From the NCBI RefSeq assembly GCF_001186155.3, contig NZ_CP016540.2, forward strand, positions 2,396,001 through 2,460,000: a DNA stretch of 64,000 nucleotides, written 5' to 3'. Below the pieces are notes generated by a model. That model made no database searches and was not told the DNA's origin. It saw only the letters and a list, made by a program, of their open reading frames with translations. A program made the position numbers and the translations under genes. This document shows, piece after piece, positions 52,609-61,900 of the stretch (positions are counted from its first letter, which is position 1; each line of letters begins with the position of its first letter). This DNA is from Planococcus versutus. Its GTDB lineage: Bacteria; Bacillota; Bacilli; Bacillales_A; Planococcaceae.

Positions 52609-53784
52609 ATGGACACGGAGAAAAAACTGCACCAATGGCAACAAGCTAATTTGTTAGACCAAGACACAGTTAACCGGATTTTGGTATTTGAAAAACGCCA
52701 ACCTGCTCCGAAAAAAATTCCTCTATTAGTATTGATCGGTTTGATTTTCTTTGCACTTGCTGTATTTAGTTTTATTGCAGCCAATTGGCAATCAATACCG
52801 GATTTAGCAAAAGTATTGCTCATGCTCGCATTGATGTGGTTATTTTACATTACCGCTCATTTTTCAGAAAAAAAAGCTTTTGGCTACCCCATTTTATTTA
52901 GAGTGATTGGACTTGCAATGTTTGGTGCTACACTTTTAACAGCTGCTCAGACTTTCCATTTCCCACTAGCTAATTCTGTTTTGCCATGGGCGATGTTTTT
53001 GGTAGCACTTGCTCATTATTTCTACTGGCGTCACGTGATGTATCCCATCATTGCGTTTATCTTTGGAATGTTCGTTTTAGTGTCATTCTTGCCTGATGTT
53101 GGATGGATCGAATGGGGCGTCTTTATCATCATCACAGTAGCTTGGTTCTACTTTAGCAAAGATTTTGCATCTGTTGTATTTAGTTGGCTGCTGTTATTTG
53201 CTTCAGGCTTTATGCTTTGGGGATTGGTCGATTACGAAAGCTTCTTATGGCCAATTTGGACTTTGTTCGCGCTGGTTTTACTGTTTGTGAGCAGTCCGGA
53301 AAACAAAAAACAACTGATTCGTCCACTCTATTTAACGGTTGCTGGCATTTTGCTTGTCGTGTATTTAGCCATTCGCGGACAATCGTTTATTGATTTAATC
53401 GATCAAAGTCATTGGACAGAAGCAATTGTGCTTGCGCTTGTTGGAGCAGGGCTACTGGTATTTAGTTCCCTCAAGTTTCGTTCACTCATATGGGTAGCCA
53501 CTCTTGGCTTTATCGGGCTATTGCTATTTGATGAAACAGCGATTGGCTTGGCTGTTTTGGCTGAGCTGACTGGACTTTCTTACTTGCTCATCGCTCAACG
53601 CAAAAATGAAGCTTTAGGGTTAGGATTTCTTTACTTTATCGTCGTTCAATTTGTTATTTACATCATTTATGCGTGGGAACGTCTCGACATGTCTCTGTTC
53701 TTCCTCATTGGCGCGATATTGCTGTTTCTGCTGTCTGGAGCAGCTTGGTGGATTAACCGCAAGAAAGAAGGTGGACAGTCATGA
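52609..53784 (+). CDS. DUF2157 membrane protein
   Basis: A 391-residue integral membrane protein with about ten to twelve helices. The short soluble N-terminus (KKLHQWQQANLLDQDTVNRI) and the following first helices match DUF2157. The function of the family is unknown; it is regularly paired with a GDYXXLXY protein, as here with an ATGA overlap. ATG 52609 sits seven bases after AAAGGAGG; GTG 52603 is less well placed. Confidence 0.88.
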   Translation: MDTEKKLHQWQQANLLDQDTVNRILVFEKRQPAPKKIPLLVLIGLIFFALAVFSFIAANWQSIPDLAKVLLMLALMWLFYITAHFSEKKAFGYPILFRVIGLAMFGATLLTAAQTFHFPLANSVLPWAMFLVALAHYFYWRHVMYPIIAFIFGMFVLVSFLPDVGWIEWGVFIIITVAWFYFSKDFASVVFSWLLLFASGFMLWGLVDYESFLWPIWTLFALVLLFVSSPENKKQLIRPLYLTVAGILLVVYLAIRGQSFIDLIDQSHWTEAIVLALVGAGLLVFSSLKFRSLIWVATLGFIGLLLFDETAIGLAVLAELTGLSYLLIAQRKNEALGLGFLYFIVVQFVIYIIYAWERLDMSLFFLIGAILLFLLSGAAWWINRKKEGGQS

Positions 53785-54230
53785 AACCTTGGCTATTTCC
53801 AATCGTTCAAACCGTAATTGTTATGGTGTTGCTCATGAGTTATTACGCTGCTTCTTGGTTTGGTGAGCAATATGTGTTAAGAGCCGAACCTTACGATCCC
53901 TTTGATCCTTTCTACGGAGAGTATGTCATGTTGCAATATCCTGATTTAACAGCTCCATCTAATGCAACTGACGGTGCTGTTTATTTTACACTGACAACTG
54001 GCGATGATGGCTATGCCATTATCGATCGCATTGACAACGACTCGTTTTTCGGAGCGATTAAAGGCACTGCTTACGACGGTAACGTCACAGCGCCTCAATT
54101 AGAGCAGTTTTACGTTGAACAAGGATTGGGTCCACAACTCGAGTCGGCACTCGATTTAGAAGTCATCGTAGACGTTTCAAGCTGGGGAACTATCCGACCT
54201 GTCATTTTACAAGAACGAACAGAAAAATAA
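53781..54230 (+). CDS. GDYXXLXY-domain protein
   Basis: A 149-residue membrane-anchored protein with one N-terminal helix and an outer domain. YGEYVMLQYPDL is the family's GDYxxLxY motif with Glu for Asp. Its gene overlaps the DUF2157 gene by four bases. The pair occurs in many Bacteria and may act together at the membrane, but the process is unknown. It ends at a strong terminator. Confidence 0.88.
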   Translation: MKPWLFPIVQTVIVMVLLMSYYAASWFGEQYVLRAEPYDPFDPFYGEYVMLQYPDLTAPSNATDGAVYFTLTTGDDGYAIIDRIDNDSFFGAIKGTAYDGNVTAPQLEQFYVEQGLGPQLESALDLEVIVDVSSWGTIRPVILQERTEK

Positions 54231-54249
54231 TTCTTTTGACTAGTCCCCC

Positions 54250-54310
54250 AAAAAACAGGCTGTTCCAAACCGTCATTTTTTATGACAATTAGGAACAGCC
54301 TGTTTTTTTA
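54250..54310. terminator. Bidirectional terminator
   Basis: AAAAAACAGGCTGTTCC pairs with GGAACAGCCTGTTTTTTT, with an inner GTCAT/ATGAC helix. It separates the converging DUF2157 pair and exopolysaccharide locus 2. Confidence 0.9.
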
Positions 54311-54356
54311 TACACACACTAATTTAACTCTGCTACATTCGATTTGAAAGCTCTTG

Positions 54357-55058
54357 TTACTCGTTTGCTCCGTAATAAGCAGCATCTCCCATTTCTTGTT
54401 GATTTTCAACGTTATTAATAACTACACCAAGTAAGCGTATTTTAGCAGCGGCCGTAATGGCTTCTTTTGCTTTAAGTGCTTGCGCTCTTTCCGTTTTCCC
54501 TGAATTTACTACGAGTATGGTTCCTTCACATTTGTTTGCTAAAATAACACTGTCCGTAACAGATAACACAGGCGGTGTATCAAAGATCAACAAATCGTAT
54601 GTATCGAGTGCATGATCAAAAAGAAAATCCATATTGGGTGAGCTCAATAATTCAGCCGGATTAGGTGGAATCGAGCCACAAGGCAGTAAATCAAGATTTT
54701 CAATACCACTCGATTGAATGGCCATTTTCAAAGCAATTTGACGTGCTAATACATTCGATAATCCCCGTGTATTTGGAATTTTAAAAGTCTGATGCATCGT
54801 TGGCTTTCGCATATCTGCGTCAATTAACAAAACACGTTTGCCTTCTTGTGCAAATACAATCGCCAAATTTGACGAAGTGGTTGATTTACCTTCTGAGTGA
54901 GAAGCTGAAGTGACCACTAGTGACCTAATATCGCCGTCTGGAGAAGTAAAATGAATGTTCGTCCGTAACGTTCTAAACTGCTCAGATACACGTGATTTCG
55001 GATGAGTAATCGTCATTAACTTCCTACTTTTTGTTGCTAATTCCTTTTTATTTTTCAC
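54357..55058 (-). CDS. Tyrosine-protein kinase of the CpsD/CapB (BY-kinase) family, locus 2
   Basis: A 233-residue BY-kinase, paralogue of the one at 14537-15241. Walker A SASHSEGKST is at 51-60, Walker A' LLIDADMRKP at 77-86 and Walker B LLIFDTPP follows. The tyrosine tail is reduced to one YY pair (AAYYGANE), unlike the rich cluster of locus 1. GTG 55058 overlaps the activator gene's stop by four bases (GTGA). It is the last gene of locus 2. Confidence 0.9.
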   Translation of the reverse strand: MKNKKELATKSRKLMTITHPKSRVSEQFRTLRTNIHFTSPDGDIRSLVVTSASHSEGKSTTSSNLAIVFAQEGKRVLLIDADMRKPTMHQTFKIPNTRGLSNVLARQIALKMAIQSSGIENLDLLPCGSIPPNPAELLSSPNMDFLFDHALDTYDLLIFDTPPVLSVTDSVILANKCEGTILVVNSGKTERAQALKAKEAITAAAKIRLLGVVINNVENQQEMGDAAYYGANE

Positions 55059-55786
55059 TCTTTTTGCGCCTCCCTACGTTTAAAAGCAATCGGCTCGTTT
55101 GCTGGGATGTCTTCTTCATTCATCGATGAGATAGCTCCTAAGACAGGAAGTCCTAATACGTTGTGGATATCTTCTTCATTTCTAAGCGTAGTATCCAAAT
55201 AACGTAAAATCATTGCAATAGCTGCACCGACAATCAACCCTATAATAGCCGCTAACAAAATATTCAATGGTGGATTGGGAGACACTGGCGTTTGGTTTTC
55301 TGTAACTACTGCTGGTGACAGCAGTGTAACGTTGTCTACATTCATCAGTTCGATGATTTCAGCCTTAAACACTTCAGCTGTGTTATTTGCGATACTGACA
55401 GCTAAAGCAAGATCTGCATCTTGTACTACGATTGTAAGCAATTGAGAATTTTCCGTAATTTCAACGTTTACTTTTTCTTGAAGTTCTTCATAAGACACGT
55501 CTAATCCCAGCTGGCTAATTACTTGTTCAAGTATGATGGGACTCGTGATAATTTCACTATATGTACCAACCAATTGCAAATCAGTTTCAATACTTTGTGT
55601 AGTAAGCGTGACGATGTTTTGTTCTTGGTTAATTAGCAACTGTGTAGAGGTTTGATAAACAGGCGTCAGCAAATAATAAGAGACTGCTGCCGTAATAATC
55701 ATAATCCCAATTGCAATGACCAGTATTAAACGAATACGTTTTTTTAGAATTTCATAAATTTCACGCATGCTAATGGTTTCTTTCAT
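55055..55786 (-). CDS. Wzz/CapA-type chain-length regulator, locus 2
   Basis: A 243-residue membrane protein with N-terminal helix (about 19-40), outer domain, the proline motif TPVSPNPPLN, and a second helix (about 178-200). It should activate the BY-kinase encoded next and set polymer length. ATG follows AAAGGAGGCTTGGCGAA. Between it and the upstream transferase gene lie 165 bases with a GGACAT/ATGTCC hairpin (55842-55867), so internal regulation is possible. Confidence 0.9.
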   Translation of the reverse strand: MKETISMREIYEILKKRIRLILVIAIGIMIITAAVSYYLLTPVYQTSTQLLINQEQNIVTLTTQSIETDLQLVGTYSEIITSPIILEQVISQLGLDVSYEELQEKVNVEITENSQLLTIVVQDADLALAVSIANNTAEVFKAEIIELMNVDNVTLLSPAVVTENQTPVSPNPPLNILLAAIIGLIVGAAIAMILRYLDTTLRNEEDIHNVLGLPVLGAISSMNEEDIPANEPIAFKRREAQKE

Positions 55787-55951
55787 TTCGCCAAGCCTCC
55801 TTTCAATAACAAAACGGTATAAAAGACTAGACTCGGCTACAGGACATTTCCTTGTTTATCAATGTCCTTTCATCGAATTGACTGACAGAAGTCAACAATT
55901 AGTGGGAGAACGTTAGATGAATCTACGATTGTTAAAAGCAATCGCTTTCCG

Positions 55952-56647
55952 TCAATACGCGTCTTTTGAGCCGAACAACACGAGAATGGTTTTGAAGATC
56001 AATTTAATATCTACTGCTGTAGTTCGATTTCGTATATAATCCAAATCCATTTCGACCCATTCTTTAAAGCTAATATTACTTCGCCCATTCACTTGCCAAA
56101 AGCAAGTAAGTCCCGGAGTTACGCTGATTCGTTGTTTTTCGTAATTTGTATATTGCGCAACTTCATCAGGTAAGGCAGGTCGTGGACCTACGATAGTCAT
56201 TTCTCCTTTTAACACATTAACCAATTGAGGCAATTCATCAATACTCGTTCTTCTAATAAATGTTCCAATTTTAGTAATTCTTGGATCAGATTTGATTTTG
56301 AATACAGGTCCAGACGCTTCATTTTGCTGTTGCAAAGAAGCCTTCAACTCTTCTGCGTTGCAAACCATCGATCTAAATTTGTACATGTCAAACGTTTTTC
56401 CGTGTTTGCCAATTCTTTTTTGCTTGAAAAAAACAGGTCCTGTAGGATTTTCTAGTTTGATCAACAAACTGATAACGAGAAATAGAGGCATCAACATGAT
56501 CAGTCCCATTGTCGAACCGATCACATCCAAAATACGTTTTGTATACAAATAACCATTGCCAGTATTGGTTTTAACGCTTTCAAATACGTTCTCGTTGTAT
56601 CTTGTTTTCACATTCGTTTTTTCTTTTTCAGGAGCAGATACTGTCAT
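55952..56647 (-). CDS. Undecaprenyl-phosphate sugar phosphotransferase (priming transferase)
   Basis: A 231-residue initiating transferase of the bacterial sugar transferase family. One N-terminal helix (IGSTMGLIMLMPLFLVISLL) precedes the catalytic core: VFFKQKRIGKHGKTFDMYKF, RRTSIDELPQLVNVLKGEM, GPRPALPDEV and TPGLTCFWQVNGRSNI. It attaches the first sugar phosphate to undecaprenyl phosphate. It is the short form without the five-helix N-terminal region of WbaP. Confidence 0.92.
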   Translation of the reverse strand: MTVSAPEKEKTNVKTRYNENVFESVKTNTGNGYLYTKRILDVIGSTMGLIMLMPLFLVISLLIKLENPTGPVFFKQKRIGKHGKTFDMYKFRSMVCNAEELKASLQQQNEASGPVFKIKSDPRITKIGTFIRRTSIDELPQLVNVLKGEMTIVGPRPALPDEVAQYTNYEKQRISVTPGLTCFWQVNGRSNISFKEWVEMDLDYIRNRTTAVDIKLIFKTILVLFGSKDAY

Positions 56648-56684
56648 TTAAATCACCACTTTCTCTGTAGATTCCTGGTGCTCT

Positions 56685-58010
56685 TTAGATGGGCGCAGCT
56701 TCGACCAACTGTGGCGTAAACGGCCTGCCAATCGAACGATATTCTACTTTGTTCTTCGCCATTTCATTAATTGAAAAACAATTTCGTCCATCGATCACGA
56801 GTGGATTTTTCATCTTAGCAAACACAGTCAAGTCTACATTTTTTATTTCGTCCCAATCTGTTATGATTAGTGCTGCTTCACTGTTTTCAACGGCTTCTTC
56901 AATTGATGATGCATAGCAAACTAACGGATTAAGAATAGATTTCGCATTCTCCATAGCAATCGGATCATACGCCATAACTAAAGCGCCTTGTTTGATTAAT
57001 TCTTCTGTTATTAAAATAGAAGCAGACTCTCGCAAGTCGTCTGTATTGGGCTTGAACGAAAGACCAAGCACTGCAATTTTTTTACCAGAAATATCAGACA
57101 CACATTCTTTTAGTTTTCGAATTAGTATTCCTTGTTGCATTTTATTAACGTTTACAACACCTTTTAGTAACTCGAATTCATATTCGACATTCCCCGCAAT
57201 TTGGATCAAAGCTTTTGTGTCTTTTGGAAAACACGATCCGCCATAGCCAATTCCCGCTTTTAAAAATTGACTACCGATTCGTTGATCCAAGCCCATACCA
57301 ACTGAAACACTTTCTATATTAGCTCCCACTAATTCGCATATGTTAGAAATTTCGTTGATAAAACTAATTTTGGTTGCTAAGAAAGCATTAGATGCATACT
57401 TAATCATTTCCGCACTTTTAATGTCCGTTTTAAAAATAGGTATATTAAATGGCTGATTTATTTGCTCGATGACTCCAAATGCATGTTCGTTTTCCGCTCC
57501 AATGACAATTCGATCTCCATGAAATGAATCATAAATAGCTGAGCCTTCTTTTAAAAATTCAGGATTAGAAACCACTTCGACAGTAAACCTTCCCATCAAA
57601 CGCGAATTAATGATTTCTTTAATCCGATGGTTAGTCCCGACCGGAACTGTACTTTTAGTAACCACAATCACATTGTGATCAATGCACTCAGCAATGTTTT
57701 TAGATGCTTCATCTACAAAAGACAAATCTGCAGAACCATCTGGATCTTCTGGTGTTCCTACAGCAATATAAATAACGTCTGCTTGCTGCATCCCCGTTCG
57801 GTGATCATTTGTAAAACTCAAGCGTTTAGCGGCACTATTTTTCATCATCATTTCACTTAATCCTGGCTCATAAATAGGTGATATGCCTTGTCTCATTTTT
57901 TTAATTTTTTCTTTATTTACATCGATACAGACTACATCGTGACCGATTTCAGACAAGCTCACACCCGTCACCAACCCGACATAACCCGTACCTATAACTG
58001 CAATTTTCAT
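56685..58010 (-). CDS. ugd: UDP-glucose 6-dehydrogenase
   Basis: A 441-residue enzyme oxidising UDP-glucose to UDP-glucuronate with two NAD. The N-terminal Rossmann IGTGYVGLVTGVSL, PEFLKEGSA, and the catalytic Cys260 in GIGYGGSCFPKDTKAL are intact. It consumes the product of GalU, encoded immediately upstream with 15 bases between. Its product indicates a glucuronate-containing polymer. ATG follows GGGGGCATCGGT. Confidence 0.94.
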   Translation of the reverse strand: MKIAVIGTGYVGLVTGVSLSEIGHDVVCIDVNKEKIKKMRQGISPIYEPGLSEMMMKNSAAKRLSFTNDHRTGMQQADVIYIAVGTPEDPDGSADLSFVDEASKNIAECIDHNVIVVTKSTVPVGTNHRIKEIINSRLMGRFTVEVVSNPEFLKEGSAIYDSFHGDRIVIGAENEHAFGVIEQINQPFNIPIFKTDIKSAEMIKYASNAFLATKISFINEISNICELVGANIESVSVGMGLDQRIGSQFLKAGIGYGGSCFPKDTKALIQIAGNVEYEFELLKGVVNVNKMQQGILIRKLKECVSDISGKKIAVLGLSFKPNTDDLRESASILITEELIKQGALVMAYDPIAMENAKSILNPLVCYASSIEEAVENSEAALIITDWDEIKNVDLTVFAKMKNPLVIDGRNCFSINEMAKNKVEYRSIGRPFTPQLVEAAPI

Positions 58011-58025
58011 ACCGATGCCCCCAAA

Positions 58026-58913
58026 CTAAGTTAGTGGTGCAGCTGTTTTTCCAGCCATTAGTTCATTAATGATGTTTTCTACATCTTGGCCGAACTCTGG
58101 ACTGTCTAACGCAAATTCAATTGTGGTTCTCAAAAACCCAAGCATTTCTCCGACATCGTAGCGCTTGCCTTCGAAGTCATAAGCATAAACAGACTTTACT
58201 TCATTGAGTCTTTGAATCGCATCTGTCAATTGAATTTCTCCACCCGCTCCTGCACGTTGTGTGCTAAGAAAGTCAAATATTTCGGGTTCCAAAATATACC
58301 GTCCCATAATAGCCAAATTTGAAGGAGCTGTTCCTGGCTTTGGTTTTTCAACAAAATTACTAACTTCGTAGCAGCGTCCTTCATTTGCTTTGGGCTCGAT
58401 AATGCCGTAACGATGTGTTTCATGATCGGGTACTTGCTGAACTCCTATAACAGAAGCTTGTTTTTTATCGTATTGATCTATCAGTTGCTTTAAACATGGC
58501 TTTTCAGCTTTTACAATATCGTCTCCTAATAACACTGCAAAAGGTTCATTTCCAATAAATTTCCGAGCGCTCCAGACCGCATGTCCCAATCCTTTAGGTT
58601 CTTTTTGACGAATATAATGAATTTCCACATTCGACGTGTGTTGAACTTTTTCTAACAAGTCGAACTTCCCTTTTTTAAATAAATTATCTTCTAGTTCAAA
58701 ATTTTTATCAAAGTGATCTTCAATCGCGCGTTTTCCTTTACCAGTCACAATGATGATGTCTTCAATCCCCGAAGCAATTGCTTCTTCTACAATATATTGA
58801 ATTGTTGGCTTATCGACGATTGGTAACATTTCTTTTGGCATTGCTTTCGTTACTGGTAAAAATCGAGTTCCAAGACCTGCAGCTGGTATGATTGCTTTCG
58901 TTACTTTTTTCAT
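58026..58913 (-). CDS. galU: UTP-glucose-1-phosphate uridylyltransferase GalU
   Basis: A 295-residue nucleotidyltransferase making UDP-glucose. [27 protein letters not shown] is followed by [20 protein letters not shown] and FVEKPKPG. Start ATG 58913 follows AAAGGTGG and gives the normal GalU length; the frame is open for another 37 codons that have no start signal. It lies between manA and ugd. Confidence 0.95.
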   Translation of the reverse strand: MKKVTKAIIPAAGLGTRFLPVTKAMPKEMLPIVDKPTIQYIVEEAIASGIEDIIIVTGKGKRAIEDHFDKNFELEDNLFKKGKFDLLEKVQHTSNVEIHYIRQKEPKGLGHAVWSARKFIGNEPFAVLLGDDIVKAEKPCLKQLIDQYDKKQASVIGVQQVPDHETHRYGIIEPKANEGRCYEVSNFVEKPKPGTAPSNLAIMGRYILEPEIFDFLSTQRAGAGGEIQLTDAIQRLNEVKSVYAYDFEGKRYDVGEMLGFLRTTIEFALDSPEFGQDVENIINELMAGKTAAPLT

Positions 58914-59065
58914 TGAGTCACCATCCACCTTTCGCTTTTCCAACATCTTCATAACTGCTTTAGAATAAACATGCTCCCGGTTTTGAAAAGCTGTTTCCAG
59001 ACGACTAACAAAGATCTGCATCACCGATCTTAAAATTCGAAAAATTCAACTAATTAATAACAGTT

Positions 59066-60019
59066 CTATGTGTGAGAAACAATCAATTCTAGATCGCCGT
59101 CAATAAAGTAATCTCCAATTGTTGCTGGCACAATAAAGTTATCACCTTTTTTTACAGTAGATATACTCTCTTCTGTGACAATTTGTCCAACACCATTGAT
59201 GACACTAACTAATAGAAAACTATTTTTTACAGGTATCTCAGCTTTTCCACCCAGTTTCCAATGATAAACGGTAAAGTATTCTCCTTGGATTAAACGAGTC
59301 GATTCTAAATTATTTAATTGTTCTTTCACATTGTCTTGCACCACTTCTTTATGTGGACATGTCATAACTGCCATCGCCTGTTCTAAATGCAGTTCGCGTT
59401 TTTTACCTTCTCCATCAACGCGGTCATAGTCATAAAGCCGGAATGTGATATCGGAACTTTGTTGTGTTTCTAAAATCACAATGCCTTTACCGATTGAATG
59501 CAAGGTTCCGCTTGGAACATAGACAAAATCACCTTTTTTCACCTTTAAACTTTGAAAAAGATTTCCCCATTCTCCGTTAACGACTAGACGTTGAAATTCT
59601 TCTCTGGATTTTGCTTGATGGCCAATAATGATTTCAGCGCCTTCATCACAATCCAATATATACCAGCATTCTGTTTTCCCACTAGGCTGTGATACAAGTT
59701 CTTTTGCATAGAAATCATCAGGATGTACTTGAACAGATAATTGATCATTTGCATCGAGAATTTTCACAAGTAATGGAAATTCACTATCTGCTATATCAAA
59801 TCCAAACAATTGCGGATAGCCTTGCCAAATTTCTTTTAAACTCATACCTTTCAACTGACCATTCATTACGATCGACGGACCATTTTCATGTGCAGAAATA
59901 ACCCACGCTTCTCCCGTCGTTTGTGAAGGGATATCGTAATCGAATAATTTCTGAAGTTTCCCTCCACCCCAAATCCGTTCTTGAAAAACCGGTTTTAAAA
60001 AAACGGGTTCTTTATACAT
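59066..60019 (-). CDS. manA: Mannose-6-phosphate isomerase, class I
   Basis: A 317-residue zinc enzyme interconverting fructose-6-phosphate and mannose-6-phosphate. FQERIWGG, GEAWVISAHENGPS, KILDANDQLSVQVHPDD, GKTECWYILD, and VYVPSGTLHSIGKG hold the zinc ligands (His, His, Glu, His). It supplies mannose-6-phosphate for GDP-mannose synthesis by ManC, encoded just upstream; no phosphomannomutase is seen in the window. ATG 60019 follows GGGAGGAAATCTC. Confidence 0.94.
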   Translation of the reverse strand: MYKEPVFLKPVFQERIWGGGKLQKLFDYDIPSQTTGEAWVISAHENGPSIVMNGQLKGMSLKEIWQGYPQLFGFDIADSEFPLLVKILDANDQLSVQVHPDDFYAKELVSQPSGKTECWYILDCDEGAEIIIGHQAKSREEFQRLVVNGEWGNLFQSLKVKKGDFVYVPSGTLHSIGKGIVILETQQSSDITFRLYDYDRVDGEGKKRELHLEQAMAVMTCPHKEVVQDNVKEQLNNLESTRLIQGEYFTVYHWKLGGKAEIPVKNSFLLVSVINGVGQIVTEESISTVKKGDNFIVPATIGDYFIDGDLELIVSHT

Positions 60020-60082
60020 GAGATTTCCTCCCATCATAGAAATGATAAATCGCGTCTGATCTTAAACGTTTATCTTGCTACG

Positions 60083-61468
60083 TTATCCAAATCGAGCTGT
60101 TAGTTTTACTTTGCAAAGGGCTTCAATTTCATCCCATTCATGTGAAGTCCGGTAAATATCTTCTTCAATCAATTCACTACCAGTTTGTACTTCGATAATT
60201 TCCATATGAGTTGTAGCTTTTAATGTATGCTTAGCGCCGAGTGGAATATGAATGACGTCACCCGTTCGAACATGACTTAATTGATCATTAAAAACAAAAA
60301 TCCCTTCACCTTTTACAATTGTCCACACTTCACTTCGTTTGTAATGCATTTGGTAACTCAGGTTTTTACCGGCATTGATTCCGAGTCGCTTGATCAATAC
60401 TTCGTTGCCTTCAGCATATCTCGTATATTCCAATACGCGATACCAGCCCCATCTCCGCTCTTCGTACATTGGTCGAGCGTTAAAGCCTTCTACGTATTCT
60501 TTTACTTTAGTACTGGCATCTTTATCCGTAACCAAAATTCCATCTGGACTTGCTGCTACAACGACATTATCTAGTCCTAATAAAGTAATCGGAATACCAA
60601 GTTCGTTGACGATATGAGAATTTTTTACGCCTTTTCCAATAACACCTTTACCTGTTACTTGCACGGCCATTTCTTCTGTTAACGTATTCCACGTACCTAA
60701 GTCTTTCCAATAGCCGTCATAAGGCAAAGAGATAATATGATTTGCACGCTCCACTACTTCATAGTCAAAACTTTTTTTAGGTAATCGGTGGTAATTTCTC
60801 AGCAATTGAGAATACTCGACAGGCATTCCTCTTTCTTTTAAGAGGTCGATAATATAGCCCAATTTAAAAGCAAAAACCCCGCAATTCCATAAAGCATTTT
60901 GCTCGATTAACTGTTCTGCCTGTAATTCAGTAGGTTTTTCTTTAAAATAATCAACAGTCAAATAAGAATTATGTGTTTGATTGTCCGGTATAATATAGCC
61001 ATATTTTGCAGAAGGATAAGTTGGCTTTACGCCCATTAATGCCAAGTCTGCTCCAGAAGCTAACAAAGCAGCTTCCAAATCTTGAACTCGATCAAAAAAG
61101 CGATTTTCTACATAAGGATCTACTGGCAGCATTCCTACAACTTCATCTACGCCACATTTCTGAACAGAATAAAGATATACTGCTGCTAATGCAATCGCTG
61201 GAAAAGTATCTCTTCTTTCAGGTTCAGTAACAACGTGCACGTCCTGACCTAATTGAGTTTTAATCATATCGACTTGAGAACTACTCGTCGCTATAATGGA
61301 ATTTTCAGCCATCCCTATTTCTTCGATTTGTTTCCAAACTCGTTGAACCATTGATACTTTGTTGCCATCTTCATCACTAAGCACTTTAAGAAACTGCTTG
61401 GACCGCGCGTCACTCGAGAGTGGCCATAACCGCTTTCCAGAACCTCCTGATAGTAATACTAATCTCAT
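60083..61468 (-). CDS. manC: Mannose-1-phosphate guanylyltransferase with cupin domain
   Basis: A 461-residue two-domain protein. The nucleotidyltransferase half begins RLVLLSGGSGKRLWPLSSDA and has FKEKPTELQAEQ and a WNCGVFAF motif. The C-terminal half (about 345-455) has the type-II isomerase cupin RRWGWYRVLEY, GKNLSYQMHYKRSEVWTIVKG. It makes GDP-mannose. The gene leads the operon manC-manA-galU-ugd-transferase and follows a good promoter. ATG follows AAAAAGGAGGGCGTAAT. Confidence 0.92.
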   Translation of the reverse strand: MRLVLLSGGSGKRLWPLSSDARSKQFLKVLSDEDGNKVSMVQRVWKQIEEIGMAENSIIATSSSQVDMIKTQLGQDVHVVTEPERRDTFPAIALAAVYLYSVQKCGVDEVVGMLPVDPYVENRFFDRVQDLEAALLASGADLALMGVKPTYPSAKYGYIIPDNQTHNSYLTVDYFKEKPTELQAEQLIEQNALWNCGVFAFKLGYIIDLLKERGMPVEYSQLLRNYHRLPKKSFDYEVVERANHIISLPYDGYWKDLGTWNTLTEEMAVQVTGKGVIGKGVKNSHIVNELGIPITLLGLDNVVVAASPDGILVTDKDASTKVKEYVEGFNARPMYEERRWGWYRVLEYTRYAEGNEVLIKRLGINAGKNLSYQMHYKRSEVWTIVKGEGIFVFNDQLSHVRTGDVIHIPLGAKHTLKATTHMEIIEVQTGSELIEEDIYRTSHEWDEIEALCKVKLTARFG

Positions 61469-61629
61469 ATTACGCCCTCCTTTTTCCTATCCGGTCATAG
61501 TCTTATATAGTTCTTTATACATAATAGATTTTCAAAATTGGTAAATAAAAAAATAAAGAACCAGTACTATTCAGCTAAATGACTAACTAAATAACTAGAA
61601 TATTCGTTTAATCCGCTCTTCATGTCCCT

Positions 61630-61658
61630 ATTATATATATAAATACCTAATATTTCAA
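61630..61658 (-). promoter_or_regulatory. Promoter of the manC operon
   Basis: On the minus strand TTGAAA (61653-61658), 17-bp spacer, TATAAT (61630-61635). The leader to manC is about 155 bases. Confidence 0.7.
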
Positions 61659-61664
61659 CCAAAT

Positions 61665-61682
61665 TTTCTAATTAATTAGAAA
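61665..61682. promoter_or_regulatory. 18-bp palindrome just upstream of the manC promoter
   Basis: TTTCTAATTAATTAGAAA is perfectly self-complementary and starts seven bases before the -35 hexamer on the transcribed strand. A similar inverted repeat lies at 61751-61768. Candidate operator of an unknown regulator. Confidence 0.5.
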
Positions 61683-61750
61683 TATCAGATATATATACCC
61701 ATTTTCAATACAAAAGCTTGTCGTATCAAGGTTATTCAATTTTTTTCATT

Positions 61751-61768
61751 TTTCTAATTTTTTAGAAA
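61751..61768. promoter_or_regulatory. Second TTTCTAA-N4-TTAGAAA inverted repeat
   Basis: Same 7-base arms as the palindrome at 61665-61682, separated by TTTT; the centres lie 86 bp apart, about eight helical turns. Confidence 0.45.
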
Positions 61769-61849
61769 TTTCAACTCGTTTTTCTTGTTAATGTGAATTT
61801 CCAACTCATCAACTATTCTTTTTACTCTTCAAATTAGAAATTACAGACA

Positions 61850-61887
61850 AAAAAACCTACGAAATCGAATGATTTCGTAGGTTTTTT
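61850..61887 (-). terminator. Terminator of the GT4 glycosyltransferase operon
   Basis: AAAAAACCTACGAAATC pairs with GATTTCGTAGGTTTTTT, loop GAAT. Confidence 0.9.
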
Positions 61888-61900
61888 CTAGTGACTTCTT

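Larger units (their letters stand above)
61469..61900. other. AT-rich regulatory region upstream of manC
   Basis: 432 bp without a gene. It contains the manC promoter, two TTTCTAA/TTAGAAA inverted repeats, a further TTAGAAA half-site near 61835 and the terminator of the upstream glycosyltransferase gene. Confidence 0.6.
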
